Source: Pseudomonadota bacterium
Lineage (GTDB): Bacteria > Pseudomonadota > Alphaproteobacteria > Rhizobiales > Xanthobacteraceae
Reading direction: 5' to 3'
NCBI GenBank assembly: GCA_023442085.1
Contig: JAEZMT010000066.1
Coordinates: 1 to 64,000 of the forward strand
DNA length: 64,000 nt
Part shown: positions 42,551-51,965 of the stretch, one piece after another
How the letters are laid out: each line of letters starts with the position of its first letter
How positions within the stretch are numbered: the stretch's first letter is position 1
Position numbers and translations under genes: made by a program
Notes under the pieces: generated by a model
Told to the model about the DNA's origin: nothing
What the model saw: only the letters and a program-made list of their open reading frames with translations
Databases searched by the model: none

Positions 42551-43603
42551 ATGCTTGAGTCGCTGCAGGTCCTGCGCGCCATCGCCGCCCTCATGGTGGT
42601 GGTGTTCCATCTCGGCGCGCCGCTTCAGCGGCTGGGCCTTGAGGCGCCGTGGCCGCAGTCGGGCGCGGCGGGCGTGGACATCTTCTTCGTGCTGTCGGGC
42701 TTCCTGATGCTGGTCACCACCTACGGGCGCGACGGCTATACCGGGAGCTTCTACCACAAGCGCATCGTGCGCATCGTCCCGCTCTACTGGATCGTGACCA
42801 CCGCGAGCCTCGCGCTGCTCCTCTTCGCCCCGCAGTTGGTGAAGAGCGGCAAGGCGGAGGCCTGGCACATCATCGCCTCCTATCTGTTCCTGCCCGCCCG
42901 CCACCCGGTGCTGGGGACGCTGGAGCCCCTCGTGGTGCCCGGCTGGACGCTGAACTACGAGATGTTCTTCTACCTGCTCTGGGGCATCGCCCTCCTGCTC
43001 CCGCAGGAGCGCCGGGTGGTGGGGGTCGGCGCGGTCATCGCGGTCCTCTCCGTCCTCGGCCTCGCCATGCCGAGCGACAATGCCTTCTTCGCCTTCTACA
43101 CCTCGTCCATCATGCTGGAGTTCGTCTTCGGCCTCGGCCTTGGCCTCTGGTATCTGAACGGCGCGCCCATTCCGCGCGGCTGGGGCTTCGTGCTGATCGC
43201 CTGCGGCTTCGTCTCGTTGCTGTCGCAGGGGGAAGTGCCGCCGGAGACGCGGTGGCTGCGGTGGGGCGTGCCGGCGGCCATGGTGGTGGCGGGCGCGCTG
43301 GTTCTGGAGCGGGCCCGGCCGGTGCCACGGGTCGCCGCGCTGGCGCTTTTGGGCGACGCGTCCTATTCGCTCTATCTCGTGCACGGCATGGTGCTCTCCG
43401 CCGTGGGGCAGGTGTTCGTGCGCCTCGCGCCGTCCCTGCCCCTCTCCGGGCCCGCGCTCTACATCGCCTGCGGCGTCACTGCCGTCGGCGCGGCCATGGT
43501 GATCTCCGTGCTGGTCCATCTCTGGGTCGAACGGCCGCTGCTGCGGGTCATGAGTGGCCGGCGCCCGGCACCCGGAAAGGTCACGGCCGAGCGGCCGGGA
43601 TGA
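42551..43603 (+). CDS. Acyltransferase 3 family (OafA/ExoZ-like) membrane protein
   Basis: The 350-residue protein has about ten helices. It opens with LQVLRAIAALMVVVFHLGAP (catalytic His in the RxxA...H motif), followed by AGVDIFFVLSGFLM and FYHKRIVRIVPLYW, all hallmarks of acyltransferase 3. It probably O-acetylates or otherwise acylates the polysaccharide, as ExoZ does for succinoglycan. GGAGG lies 5 bases before the ATG. It follows the polymerase gene by 17 bases. Confidence 0.9.
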   Translation: MLESLQVLRAIAALMVVVFHLGAPLQRLGLEAPWPQSGAAGVDIFFVLSGFLMLVTTYGRDGYTGSFYHKRIVRIVPLYWIVTTASLALLLFAPQLVKSGKAEAWHIIASYLFLPARHPVLGTLEPLVVPGWTLNYEMFFYLLWGIALLLPQERRVVGVGAVIAVLSVLGLAMPSDNAFFAFYTSSIMLEFVFGLGLGLWYLNGAPIPRGWGFVLIACGFVSLLSQGEVPPETRWLRWGVPAAMVVAGALVLERARPVPRVAALALLGDASYSLYLVHGMVLSAVGQVFVRLAPSLPLSGPALYIACGVTAVGAAMVISVLVHLWVERPLLRVMSGRRPAPGKVTAERPG

Positions 43604-43787
43604 CCCAGGCGCCCGGCCGCCGGCTTTTTCGCCGCAAGTCACCTTTCCCGCCTTGCCGAACCCCGGCAAGGTCTGTCTATTCCTACATTCGTGATCGATG
43701 CTGCACCGCCCAACGGGGGGCCGGGCGGCCCGGTGTCCGGTAGGCGTTCCGGTCCGCGACCGGCGAGAAGCGTGAGGGGGTTTCAAG

Positions 43788-44657
43788 ATGTTGAGACGAG
43801 TGAAGAAGCTCGTGAATGAACCGGCATTCCGCGAGGCCCCTCTGACGGTGACGGGGCGCGCGATCTCCCTCGCCCTGCATGTGGCCCTCGGGCGCAGCCC
43901 CATCGCCGAGATCACCCCCGGCGCCCGGCTGAAGCTGCCGGCCGACCTGCGCTTCACCACCACCTCCATCTATCTGCTCCGCGACAATGTGGAGCCCGAG
44001 GTGCGCTATCTCGACAAGTTCCTGCGGCCCGGCGATGTGTTCGTGGACGTGGGCGCCAATATCGGCCTGTTCACCCTGAAGGCGGCGACCATCGCGAGCC
44101 GCGTGGTGGCGGCCGAGCCGGGTGCCGACGCCGGCCAGCAGCTGAAGCAGAACCTGGCGCTCAACGCCTTCAAGAACGTCACCATCGTTCCGAAGGCGAT
44201 TTCCGATGCGGTGGGCAAGGCCGTGCTGTTCCACAATCCGCTCGGCGACGACCCGCAGGCCTTCTCGCTCATCAATGACGGGACCAGCACCGAGAGCGAG
44301 GAAGTGGAGATCACCACCCTCGACAATCTAGTGGCGGATGCCGGCGTGGCCCGCGTCGACTGCATCAAGATCGACGTGGAAGGCGCCGAGGACCGGGTGA
44401 TCGGCGGTGCGGCGAAGACGCTGGATGCCTTCCATCCGACCGTCATCTTCGAGATGAACTGCCCGACCCTCGTGGCGGACGGCGGCGATACCGAGGCGGC
44501 CTGGAATGCGCTGGCCGCGCACGGCTATCGCTTCTTCCAGATGGAGGATAACGGCGCGCTGAAGCCGCTCGCGACGTGCCCCACCGCCTTCGGCAATTAT
44601 GTGGCGCTGCATCCGAAGGGCCGCGTGCTCTCCGAAGGGGGCGCGCCGGTCGCCTGA
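43788..44657 (+). CDS. FkbM-family methyltransferase
   Basis: The 289-residue protein contains the FkbM SAM-binding motif VFVDVGANIGLFTLKAATIA, VVAAEPGADAGQQLKQNL, and the acid motif VDCIKIDVEGAEDRVIGGA. It probably O-methylates a sugar of the polysaccharide or a lipid-linked intermediate. It lies 184 bases after the acyltransferase on the same strand, and converges with a second FkbM gene. The two differ considerably, so they are not a recent duplication. Confidence 0.85.
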   Translation: MLRRVKKLVNEPAFREAPLTVTGRAISLALHVALGRSPIAEITPGARLKLPADLRFTTTSIYLLRDNVEPEVRYLDKFLRPGDVFVDVGANIGLFTLKAATIASRVVAAEPGADAGQQLKQNLALNAFKNVTIVPKAISDAVGKAVLFHNPLGDDPQAFSLINDGTSTESEEVEITTLDNLVADAGVARVDCIKIDVEGAEDRVIGGAAKTLDAFHPTVIFEMNCPTLVADGGDTEAAWNALAAHGYRFFQMEDNGALKPLATCPTAFGNYVALHPKGRVLSEGGAPVA

Positions 44658-44706
44658 GGCATCGCCGGCGGCTTCTGCGACCTGACGCCCCGGCCATGCC
44701 GCGGCG

Positions 44707-45480
44707 TCAGTCCGTCCAGTCCTTGAGCCGCGCGATGATCTCCGGCCGCGCGGCGAAAACGAAATTGTTGACGTAGACCGCATCACGCCGCGTGCGGGAC
44801 CCGTCGGGCACCAGCGCCTCGCGGTTCTGGTGGATGACCGGATCGAAGGCGGCGAGCGGCCTCATGCCGCCGCCGAGGCGGAAGAAGCCCTCATAGCCGA
44901 ACGGAGCCAGCATCCGCGCCACGTCGGCGACCGCGCCGGCCCGGTGCCGCTCCTCGGCCTCCACCAGCAGGGTCGGCCGGCTCTCCTTGAGAACGCGGGT
45001 CGCGCCCTGAAGGACAGCGCTCTCATAGCCTTCCACGTCGAGTTTGATGAAGCTCACCGGCGCGTCCACGCACGCATCGAGCGGGTTGAGCGCCACCGGC
45101 ACGTCGTCCACCGTCCCCGACAGGTCGTTGGCGAGGTTGCCGTCGATGGTCGCAAGCGGCGACATCCCCTGCGGGATGTGCAGCACCGCTTCCCCGCTGG
45201 CGCTGCCCAGCGCGGTCTCGAACAGGCGCAGCCGACCATCGGCAAGCTCGGCGGGAAAGCGCAGGCGCAGGATGCGCGCAAGGCGCGGGTTCGGCTCGAA
45301 GGCGAGCACGCGCGCGCCGCCCTTCAGCAGCCAGTAGGTGAACAGGCCACGATTGGCGCCGATGTCGCACACCGTTTCCCCCGGCGACACCAGAAGCTTC
45401 AGCAGCCTGACCTCGCTCGCGGGATCGCGGGCAACGCGCTCGTCGATCCATGGGCAGGCCAACGCGAACAGCCGCGGCAT
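44707..45480 (-). CDS. FkbM-family methyltransferase
   Basis: The 257-residue protein has TVCDIGANRGLFTYWLLKGG for SAM binding, VLAFEPNPRLARILRLRF, and VSFIKLDVEGYESAVLQGAT, followed by PTLLVEAEERH. This is a typical FkbM pattern with the conserved Glu intact. It lies on the opposite strand from its neighbour, separated by 49 bases. A hairpin, ctgacgcc (44682-44689) with ggcgtcag (44703-44710), spans the convergent stops. Likely also a sugar O-methyltransferase of this locus. Confidence 0.83.
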   Translation of the reverse strand: MPRLFALACPWIDERVARDPASEVRLLKLLVSPGETVCDIGANRGLFTYWLLKGGARVLAFEPNPRLARILRLRFPAELADGRLRLFETALGSASGEAVLHIPQGMSPLATIDGNLANDLSGTVDDVPVALNPLDACVDAPVSFIKLDVEGYESAVLQGATRVLKESRPTLLVEAEERHRAGAVADVARMLAPFGYEGFFRLGGGMRPLAAFDPVIHQNREALVPDGSRTRRDAVYVNNFVFAARPEIIARLKDWTD

Positions 45481-45741
45481 GCGGCCTTCAAGAATGGACT
45501 TGAACGTTGTCAGAACTCACTCCCTTCCCGGTGCTCCCCACAGCTCCGGAAACGAGGTGGAAACCCGCCAGACACCGCTCCCATCGGAGCGCGTCGACTC
45601 CCAGAATGACATGGCTCCAGTGAATTTACATTGAAGATACTTCAGATATTTTCAGGCTGGCATGAATAGCCCGGAGGTTGCAGCCCGCGGGCTGCGAAAC
45701 CGCACGGATACTTTCCTCGATCGGACCTGAGGCGACACGAC

Positions 45742-46269
45742 TTGACCGGCCAGCCCCATCGCCGTCCCGCGGTCTTCCTCGATCGCGACGGCGTGCTCAA
45801 CCGGGACACCGGCTATGCCCACCGGGCCGAGGATCTGGAATGGACCCAGGGCGCGCGCGAGGCCGTGCGGCGGTTCAACGATCTCGGTTATCTGGTGTTC
45901 GTGGTGACCAACCAGTCCGGGGTCGCGCGCGGCTTTTACGGCGAGGCGGACGTGGTGGCGCTTCACCGCTTCATGGCCGAGGACCTCGCCCGGGCGGGCG
46001 CGCGGGTCGATGACTGGCGCTACTGCCCCTTCCATCCCGAAGCGACGGTGGCCGCCTATCGTGCCGTCCACCCCTGGCGCAAGCCGGCGCCGGGCATGAT
46101 CCTCGACCTCATGGCCCACTGGCCGGTCGCGGCGGAAGCGAGCCTGCTGGTCGGCGACCAGCCCTCCGACATGGCGGCGGCGGCGGCGGCGGGCATCGCG
46201 GGACACCTGTTCCCGGGCGGCAACCTGCTCGATTTCGTCGCGGCGCTCGATCTTCCGCCGGCCGGATGA
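45742..46269 (+). CDS. HAD-superfamily phosphatase, GmhB-like (heptose bisphosphate phosphatase type)
   Basis: The 175-residue enzyme has HAD motif I FLDRDGVLNRDTGY, motif II FVVTNQSGVARGFY, the Lys region HPWRKPAPGMILD and motif IV LVGDQPSDMAAA. GmhB removes the 7-phosphate from heptose 1,7-bisphosphate on the way to ADP/GDP-heptose. The first zinc pair of E. coli GmhB is present (CPFHPE), but the C-x-C that follows is replaced by HPW, as in many alphaproteobacterial relatives. The start is TTG 45742, with a TGAGG ribosome site 9 bases upstream. It abuts the stop of the GH18 gene. Confidence 0.8.
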   Translation: MTGQPHRRPAVFLDRDGVLNRDTGYAHRAEDLEWTQGAREAVRRFNDLGYLVFVVTNQSGVARGFYGEADVVALHRFMAEDLARAGARVDDWRYCPFHPEATVAAYRAVHPWRKPAPGMILDLMAHWPVAAEASLLVGDQPSDMAAAAAAGIAGHLFPGGNLLDFVAALDLPPAG

Positions 46270-47316
46270 TCAGGGCACCGGCTGGTTGCAGCCGGGACGC
46301 TCCAGCGTGACGCAGATGGCGAGGGAGAGGCTACGATAATCGGGATTGTCCGGACCGGTCTGGCCGGGCGGCACAAGACCGAGGCCGTACAGCATGGCCC
46401 CCGCCTTCGGGTCCGCCATCACCTGGGTCAGCAGCCGGGCCGTGCGGTCGATGGTGAAGCGCGGGCCTCCCGCCTCGGACGGCATCACGGCGATGCCAAG
46501 GGCCAGCGGTCCCCGCCACAAGCTGCGATAGGCGCGGAACGCCTCCTCGGGGCTGTAGGTCGGCCCGGCGTCGTAGGACATGATGGAGACGAGGTCGATG
46601 CCTTGCGCCTCCGGCGCCTTCAGCATCGCGCGCATCATGCCCACGAACGGCCCGAACCGCGGCTCGGCGGAGGCGAAGCGGCCTTCGCCATAGGCGCCCA
46701 CGCTCCATCCGGCGACGCTGACCACGAAGGGTCGCGGCAGCGCGGCCCGCAGATCGGCGAGCACGGCGATGGACCGGAGATCATCGGCGCAGGCAATGCC
46801 GCCCTCGGGCTTGCGCACGCATCCGGCATCCGCGGTCTCGTAGTCAAGGTCGACGCCGTCGGCGCCCAGGTCGCGAACGAGTTGCGCCAGCGCCTTGAAA
46901 TCGCGGGCGTCCCAGCCGAAGTAGCCCCATCCGCCGACGGCGAGGAGCACCCGGACCGAGGGCTGGCGGGCTTTGAGTTCGGCGATCGCGCCCTTCAGCA
47001 CCGTGCCGGAATAGGGAAAGGCCAGCCCGGTGCCGGAGAGGTCGAGATTTCCGGAATAGGCGAGATCGGGCTTCACGAAGCCCAGAGCCACATGGGTGTA
47101 ATAGCCGGGCAGGCGCGCGAGCAAGGTCTCGGCGGGCGCCTGGGTCGTCGCCTCCGTCCAGGACGCGAGGTAGGCGAGGAACGGCCGTCCGCTCTCCTGC
47201 GCCCGCGCCGCCGATGCGGCGGTCAGAATCAGGGCGAGAAGCGCGACGCTCAGAACACCGAGGGGCCAGCCATGCCCTTGGTGACGGTGAGCAGCATGAT
47301 TCTGATGTCGAACCAT
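46270..47316 (-). CDS. Secreted glycoside hydrolase family 18 (chitinase-like) protein
   Basis: The 348-residue protein has a signal segment ([20 protein letters not shown]), then a GH18 barrel: RPFLAYLASWTE, YTHVALGFVK, VRVLLAVGGWGYFGWDARDF, and the complete catalytic DxxDxDxE in ADGVDLDYETADAG. IDLVSIMSYDAGPTYSP matches the later GH18 strand. It should hydrolyse N-acetylglucosamine-containing glycans. The only standard start before the signal is ATG 47316, which overlaps the 3' end of the upstream sugar-transferase gene by 67 bases. Its place in the locus suggests it trims or degrades the polysaccharide. Confidence 0.8.
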   Translation of the reverse strand: MVRHQNHAAHRHQGHGWPLGVLSVALLALILTAASAARAQESGRPFLAYLASWTEATTQAPAETLLARLPGYYTHVALGFVKPDLAYSGNLDLSGTGLAFPYSGTVLKGAIAELKARQPSVRVLLAVGGWGYFGWDARDFKALAQLVRDLGADGVDLDYETADAGCVRKPEGGIACADDLRSIAVLADLRAALPRPFVVSVAGWSVGAYGEGRFASAEPRFGPFVGMMRAMLKAPEAQGIDLVSIMSYDAGPTYSPEEAFRAYRSLWRGPLALGIAVMPSEAGGPRFTIDRTARLLTQVMADPKAGAMLYGLGLVPPGQTGPDNPDYRSLSLAICVTLERPGCNQPVP

Positions 47317-48665
47317 ATGGACCAGTGCTCGATGTAGAAGAGGTCGAGCTCGACGCCGCGCTCGGCCTTCTCCAGGGTGTTGATGCCACCGCGCATGCCG
47401 TTGATCTGCGCCCATCCGGTGATGCCCGGCTTCATGCGGTAGCGCGCGACATACTGGCTGATGGCCTCGTAGCGGACGTTGGTGGCGACCTTCATGTTCG
47501 GCACATGCGGGCGCGGGCCGACCACGCTCATCTCGCCGCGCAGCACGTTGATGAGCTGGGGCAGTTCGTCGATGGAGGTGGAGCGCAGGAAGTTGCCGAC
47601 CTTGGTGATGCGCGGGTCGTTCTTGCTGGTGCCCTTGGAGCCGTCGTCGGTGGGGTCCACCCGCATGGTGCGCAGCTTGTAGCACTGAAACACGCGGTTG
47701 TTCAGGCCCACGCGCGGCTGGCGGAACAGGATGGGGCCGGGCGAGTCCAGCTTGATGGCGATGGCCGCGCCGATGAGGATTGGCGAGGTGATGAGCAGGC
47801 CGATGGCCGCGACAACGTAATCCTCAACCCCCTTGAGCAGGCCAAGCGAGCCCTTGAGCGGCTGCTGCTGCACCTGAAGGGCCGGCTCACCGGCGATGCG
47901 GGTGAGGTTGGCGTAGTTAAGGGTGAAGCGGTCGGGATCGAGCTCGACGATGACGTCGGCGGCGATCTGGTACATCTGGTTGGCGATGGCGCTGATGGCC
48001 GCCGGATCGTTCCAGCTCTTGGCCACGACGACGATGTCCACCGGATTGTGCTTCACATACTCGAGCAGATCCTTCAGCCCGCCCAGCACGGGCAAGCCAT
48101 CGGGACCCGGCGGCGGCAGGGGCGCGCCCGGCATGTGGCCGTCGTCGAAGAGGGCGACGAAGCTGAGGAGGCCGGTGTTCCCCTCCTCCTCCTCATAGCG
48201 CCGCACGAGGTCGCGGGCGCGACCGAGATCGCCAATGGCCACCACGTTCCGGCGCAGCACCTCGTGCGTCTGCACCAGCGACATGCCGATCCGCACCAGC
48301 ACGAGGCGGCCGAAGATGAGCAAGAGGGTGGTGGCGACGCCCCAGCCGAGGAGCGCCCAGAGGTTGGTCTGGCCGATGGGGATCAGCGCGTAATAGCAGA
48401 CCGCGATGACCGCGCCCGCCGGCACGACACCGACGATGATATGGCCGATCTGCCGCAGCGGGCGGACATAGTGCTCGACCCGGTATCCGCGACCGATCTG
48501 CAGCACCTGCACATAGACGAAAATGCCGAACGCCCAGAGGATGGCGAGTTGGCTCCAGGACAGGAATTCCCAGCGCAGATGGGCGATGATCGCGCCGAGC
48601 GCCGCCATGACGACGTCGCACGACAAGACAAGCCGATTGACCAGTCCATGGGTCCAGCGTGTCAT
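47250..48665 (-). CDS. Undecaprenyl-phosphate sugar phosphotransferase (WbaP/ExoY/PssA type, long form)
   Basis: The 471-residue enzyme starts polysaccharide synthesis by placing a sugar-1-phosphate on undecaprenyl phosphate. It has four or five N-terminal helices, a central nucleotide-fold-like domain ([20 protein letters not shown]), and the C-terminal bacterial sugar transferase domain with [40 protein letters not shown] and [10 protein letters not shown]. It ends with [19 protein letters not shown] and [13 protein letters not shown] 48665 follows GGGGGA. It is on the minus strand at the end of the locus; GH18 follows in an overlapping frame. Confidence 0.92.
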   Translation of the reverse strand: MTRWTHGLVNRLVLSCDVVMAALGAIIAHLRWEFLSWSQLAILWAFGIFVYVQVLQIGRGYRVEHYVRPLRQIGHIIVGVVPAGAVIAVCYYALIPIGQTNLWALLGWGVATTLLLIFGRLVLVRIGMSLVQTHEVLRRNVVAIGDLGRARDLVRRYEEEEGNTGLLSFVALFDDGHMPGAPLPPPGPDGLPVLGGLKDLLEYVKHNPVDIVVVAKSWNDPAAISAIANQMYQIAADVIVELDPDRFTLNYANLTRIAGEPALQVQQQPLKGSLGLLKGVEDYVVAAIGLLITSPILIGAAIAIKLDSPGPILFRQPRVGLNNRVFQCYKLRTMRVDPTDDGSKGTSKNDPRITKVGNFLRSTSIDELPQLINVLRGEMSVVGPRPHVPNMKVATNVRYEAISQYVARYRMKPGITGWAQINGMRGGINTLEKAERGVELDLFYIEHWSIWFDIRIMLLTVTKGMAGPSVF

Positions 48666-48831
48666 CGTCCCCCGATCCCCGCAGTCGCCGTTCGAATCCC
48701 AGGCTCCACGGTATGTGCTTCTGGTTAAGAAGTGATGGGCAGTCAAGGATATGGCGCAAATTGTGGCGGGAAATGCCACGGTCAGCGCACCCGCCGGAGG
48801 GCCGCGCGTGCGGCGCAATCGTCGGCTGCGC

Positions 48832-48867
48832 AAAGAAAAAGCCGCCGGATCTCATGATCCGGCGGCT
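48832..48867 (-). terminator. Rho-independent terminator of the pnt operon
   Basis: A perfect 12-base stem, agccgccggatc (48840-48851) with gatccggcggct (48856-48867), has loop tcat. On the minus strand it is followed by a T-rich run (ttttctttg), 26 bases after the pntB stop. Confidence 0.85.
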
Positions 48868-48893
48868 GCATCTCGTTCGAGATTAAGGCGTCC

Positions 48894-50300
48894 TCAGTGG
48901 CCGAAGGCCTTCACCACGTCTTCGGTGACCTTCTTGGCGTCCCCGAAAAGCATCATGGTGTTGTCCTTGAAGAACAGCTCGTTCTCGACGCCGGCGTAGC
49001 CCGCCGACATGCCGCGCTTGATGAAGAGAACGGTCTTGGCCTTCTCCACGTCGAGGATGGGCATGCCATAGATGGGCGACTGCGGATCGGTCTTGGCCGC
49101 CGGGTTGGTCACGTCATTGGCGCCGATCACGAAGGCCACGTCCGCCTGGGCGAACTCGGAGTTGATGTCCTCGAGCTCGAACACCTCGTCGTAAGGCACC
49201 TGGGCCTCGGCGAGCAGGACGTTCATGTGGCCCGGCATACGGCCCGCCACCGGATGGATGGCGTACTTGACCTCGACGCCCTCCTCCTTGAGCAGGTCCG
49301 CCATCTCGCGCAGCGCGTGCTGGGCCTGTGCCACCGCCATGCCGTAGCCGGGGACGATGATGACCTTCTCGGCGTTCTTCATGATGTAGGCGGCGTCGTC
49401 GGCGGAGCCCTGCTTCACCGGACGGGCTTCCACGTGCCCGGCGGCGCCCGCTGCGCCGGCGTCACCGCCGAAGCCGCCGAGGATCACCGAGATGAAGGAG
49501 CGGTTCATGCCCTTGCACATGATGTAGGACAGGATCGCACCCGAGGAGCCCACCAGCGCGCCCGTGATGATGAGCGCGGTGTTGCCGAGGGTGAAGCCGA
49601 TGCCGGCCGCCGCCCAGCCCGAGTAGGAGTTCAGCATCGACACCACGACGGGCATGTCCGCGCCGCCGATGGGGATGATGAGCAGGCCGCCGAGCACCAG
49701 CGACAGCACCGTGATGATCCAGAACAGCGTGATCGAGCCGGTGAGCACGAACGCGACGATGAGGATCAGCAGCAGCAGCGCGAGGCCGCCGTTGATGAGG
49801 TGGCGCGCCGGCAGCATGATCGGCTTGCCGCTCATGTTGCCGTTGAGCTTGGCGAAGGCGATGATCGAGCCGGTGAAGGTGATCGCGCCGATGGCGACGC
49901 CCAGCGACATCTCCACGAGGCTCGCTGCGTGCAGGTGGCCGGGATCGCCGATGCCGAAGGCGCGCGGCGCATAGAGCGCGGCCGCGGCGACGAGCACGGC
50001 GGCAAGGCCAACCAGCGAATGGAAGGCGGCGACCAGCTGCGGCATCGCGGTCATGGCGATGCGCTTGGCCACCACCGCACCGACGCCGCCGCCGATGCCG
50101 ATGCCGGCGAGGACGAGCACCCAGCCGATCCCGTCGGACGGCGGGGAGAGCGCGAGCGTGGTGAGGACGGCGATACCCATGCCCACCATGCCGAACAGGT
50201 TGCCCTGGCGCGAGGTGGTGGGGTGGGAGAGGCCCCGCAGGGCCAGCACGAAGAGAATGCCTGCAACCAGATAGAGCAGGGCGGCGAGGTTCGCGGTCAT
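48894..50300 (-). CDS. pntB: NAD(P) transhydrogenase subunit beta
   Basis: The 468-residue subunit has eight or nine membrane helices and a C-terminal NADP(H)-binding domain with VIIVPGYGMAVAQAQHALRE, HPVAGRMPGHMNVLLAEAQV and VIGANDVTNPAA. Together with PntA it uses the proton gradient to reduce NADP with NADH, supplying NADPH for biosynthesis. It is the last gene of a four-gene operon ending in a strong terminator, 10 bases after pntAB. Confidence 0.96.
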   Translation of the reverse strand: MTANLAALLYLVAGILFVLALRGLSHPTTSRQGNLFGMVGMGIAVLTTLALSPPSDGIGWVLVLAGIGIGGGVGAVVAKRIAMTAMPQLVAAFHSLVGLAAVLVAAAALYAPRAFGIGDPGHLHAASLVEMSLGVAIGAITFTGSIIAFAKLNGNMSGKPIMLPARHLINGGLALLLLILIVAFVLTGSITLFWIITVLSLVLGGLLIIPIGGADMPVVVSMLNSYSGWAAAGIGFTLGNTALIITGALVGSSGAILSYIMCKGMNRSFISVILGGFGGDAGAAGAAGHVEARPVKQGSADDAAYIMKNAEKVIIVPGYGMAVAQAQHALREMADLLKEEGVEVKYAIHPVAGRMPGHMNVLLAEAQVPYDEVFELEDINSEFAQADVAFVIGANDVTNPAAKTDPQSPIYGMPILDVEKAKTVLFIKRGMSAGYAGVENELFFKDNTMMLFGDAKKVTEDVVKAFGH

Positions 50301-50310
50301 GGGCCTCGCC

Positions 50311-50766
50311 TCACTTCTTCTTGGAGTACATGGCGAGCATCCGGCTGGTCACCATGAACCCGCCGAAGATGTTCACCGAAGCGAAGATGAGGGCGATGAA
50401 GCCGAAGATGCGCGCGCCCCAGGCGTGGCTGGAATCGCCCACCGTGGTCACGCCGACGGCGAGCAGCGCGCCCACCACGATCACCGACGAGATGGCGTTG
50501 GTGACACTCATGAGCGGCGTGTGCAGGGCCGGGGTCACCGACCACACCACGTAATAGCCCACGAACACCGCGAGCACGAAGATGGAGAGACGGAACACGA
50601 AGGGATCGATGGCCCCTCCGGTCGCCGCGTGGGCGGCAGCGCCGAGGGCGGAGGCCGCCTGGTCGGCATAGAGCTGCGCGGCTTCCGCGGCCTGCCGCGC
50701 GATCTCGGCGGCGGTGCGGGCTTGAAGTGCGGCGTCCGCCGCGGACTGGGCTGTGGCGGGATTCAT
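50311..50766 (-). CDS. pntAB: NAD(P) transhydrogenase subunit alpha, part 2 (membrane part)
   Basis: The 151-residue protein has an Ala-rich N-terminal helix followed by three or four membrane helices ([20 protein letters not shown] onward) and [20 protein letters not shown], the conserved PntA membrane motif. Alphaproteobacteria encode the alpha subunit as two polypeptides; this is the membrane half. Its ATG overlaps the stop of pntAA by one base. Confidence 0.94.
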   Translation of the reverse strand: MNPATAQSAADAALQARTAAEIARQAAEAAQLYADQAASALGAAAHAATGGAIDPFVFRLSIFVLAVFVGYYVVWSVTPALHTPLMSVTNAISSVIVVGALLAVGVTTVGDSSHAWGARIFGFIALIFASVNIFGGFMVTSRMLAMYSKKK

Positions 50767-51929
50767 CAGGCCGCTCCCTCGCTGCTCGCTGCGGGATTCT
50801 TGGGTGCGAAGTTCGGATGCACGACGGCGCCGTCGCGGGTGAGGAGCGTGGCCTTCACCAGCTCGTCGTCCCACTTGACGGCCAGCGCCTTGGACGCCTT
50901 GTCGACCATCGTCTCGAAGAAGTTGAACAGGTTCTTGGCGTAGAGCGGCGATGCAGAGGCGGCGATGCGGCCCGGCACGTTGAGATGGCCGACGATCTTC
51001 ACGCCGTTCAGCTCGACCACCTGCCCCGCCACCGCGCCGGCGACGTTGCCGCCACGCTCGACCGCGAGGTCGATCAGCACGGAGCCCGGCTTCATGGAGG
51101 CCACCATCTCCTCGGTCACGAGACGCGGCGCAGGCCGGCCCGGGATGAGAGCGGTGGTGATGACGATGTCCTGCTTCTTGATGTGATCGGCGACGAGCGC
51201 GGCCTGCTTGGCCTGGTACTCGGCCGACATGGGCTTGGCGTAGCCGGCCGCGGTCTCGGCCTGCTTGAACTCCTCGTCCTCCACCGCGACGAACTTGGCG
51301 CCGAGCGAGGCGACCTGCTCCTTGGCGGCGGGCCGCACGTCGGTGGCGGTCACGATGGCGCCGAGGCGGCGGGCGGTGGCGATGGCCTGAAGGCCCGCGA
51401 CGCCGGCGCCCATGACGAAGACGCGTGCGGCCGGGACGGTGCCGGCGGCGGTCATCATCTGCGGCAGGGCGCGGTTGAACTCGGCGGCCGCATCGATCAC
51501 CGCGCGGTAGCCGGCGAGGTTCGCCTGCGAGGAGAGCACGTCCATCACCTGCGCGCGGGTGATGCGGGGCATCAGCTCCATGGCGAAGGAAGCGATCCCG
51601 GCATTGGCCATGGCGGCGAGCGCCGCGTCATTGCCGTAGGGATCCATGATGGCGAGCACGAGGGCGCCGGGCTTGTAAGACGAAAGTTCGGCTTCCGTCG
51701 GCCGGCGGACCTTGAGTACGACTTCCGCGCCGTTGAGCGCGTCCCATGCCGACGGGGCGATGGTGGCGCCTGCCGCCACGAAGTCGGAATCGAGAATGCC
51801 GGACTTCACGCCCGCGCCGCTCTCCACGGCCACGGATGCGCCGAGTGCGACGAGACGCTTCACCGTATCCGGGGTCGCGCCAACCCTCGGCTCGCCGAGA
51901 TCGATCTCGGCGGGAACAGCGATTTTCAT
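50766..51929 (-). CDS. pntAA: NAD(P) transhydrogenase subunit alpha, part 1 (NAD-binding part)
   Basis: The 387-residue soluble domain binds NAD(H). It has [40 protein letters not shown] for the Rossmann fold, [19 protein letters not shown], the mobile loop [13 protein letters not shown] and [11 protein letters not shown]. Its resemblance to alanine dehydrogenase is normal for the family. It is followed by pntAB with a TGATG overlap and preceded by the oxidase subunit IV gene, 36 bases away. Confidence 0.95.
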   Translation of the reverse strand: MKIAVPAEIDLGEPRVGATPDTVKRLVALGASVAVESGAGVKSGILDSDFVAAGATIAPSAWDALNGAEVVLKVRRPTEAELSSYKPGALVLAIMDPYGNDAALAAMANAGIASFAMELMPRITRAQVMDVLSSQANLAGYRAVIDAAAEFNRALPQMMTAAGTVPAARVFVMGAGVAGLQAIATARRLGAIVTATDVRPAAKEQVASLGAKFVAVEDEEFKQAETAAGYAKPMSAEYQAKQAALVADHIKKQDIVITTALIPGRPAPRLVTEEMVASMKPGSVLIDLAVERGGNVAGAVAGQVVELNGVKIVGHLNVPGRIAASASPLYAKNLFNFFETMVDKASKALAVKWDDELVKATLLTRDGAVVHPNFAPKNPAASSEGAA

Positions 51930-51965
51930 TGCTTGATCTCTCCGGTGCTCCGGCCGCTCAGCGGG

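Noticed and set aside
44682..44710. Hairpin between convergent FkbM genes as terminator
   Set aside because: The stem is clear but there is no T-run on either strand; mentioned only with the gene.
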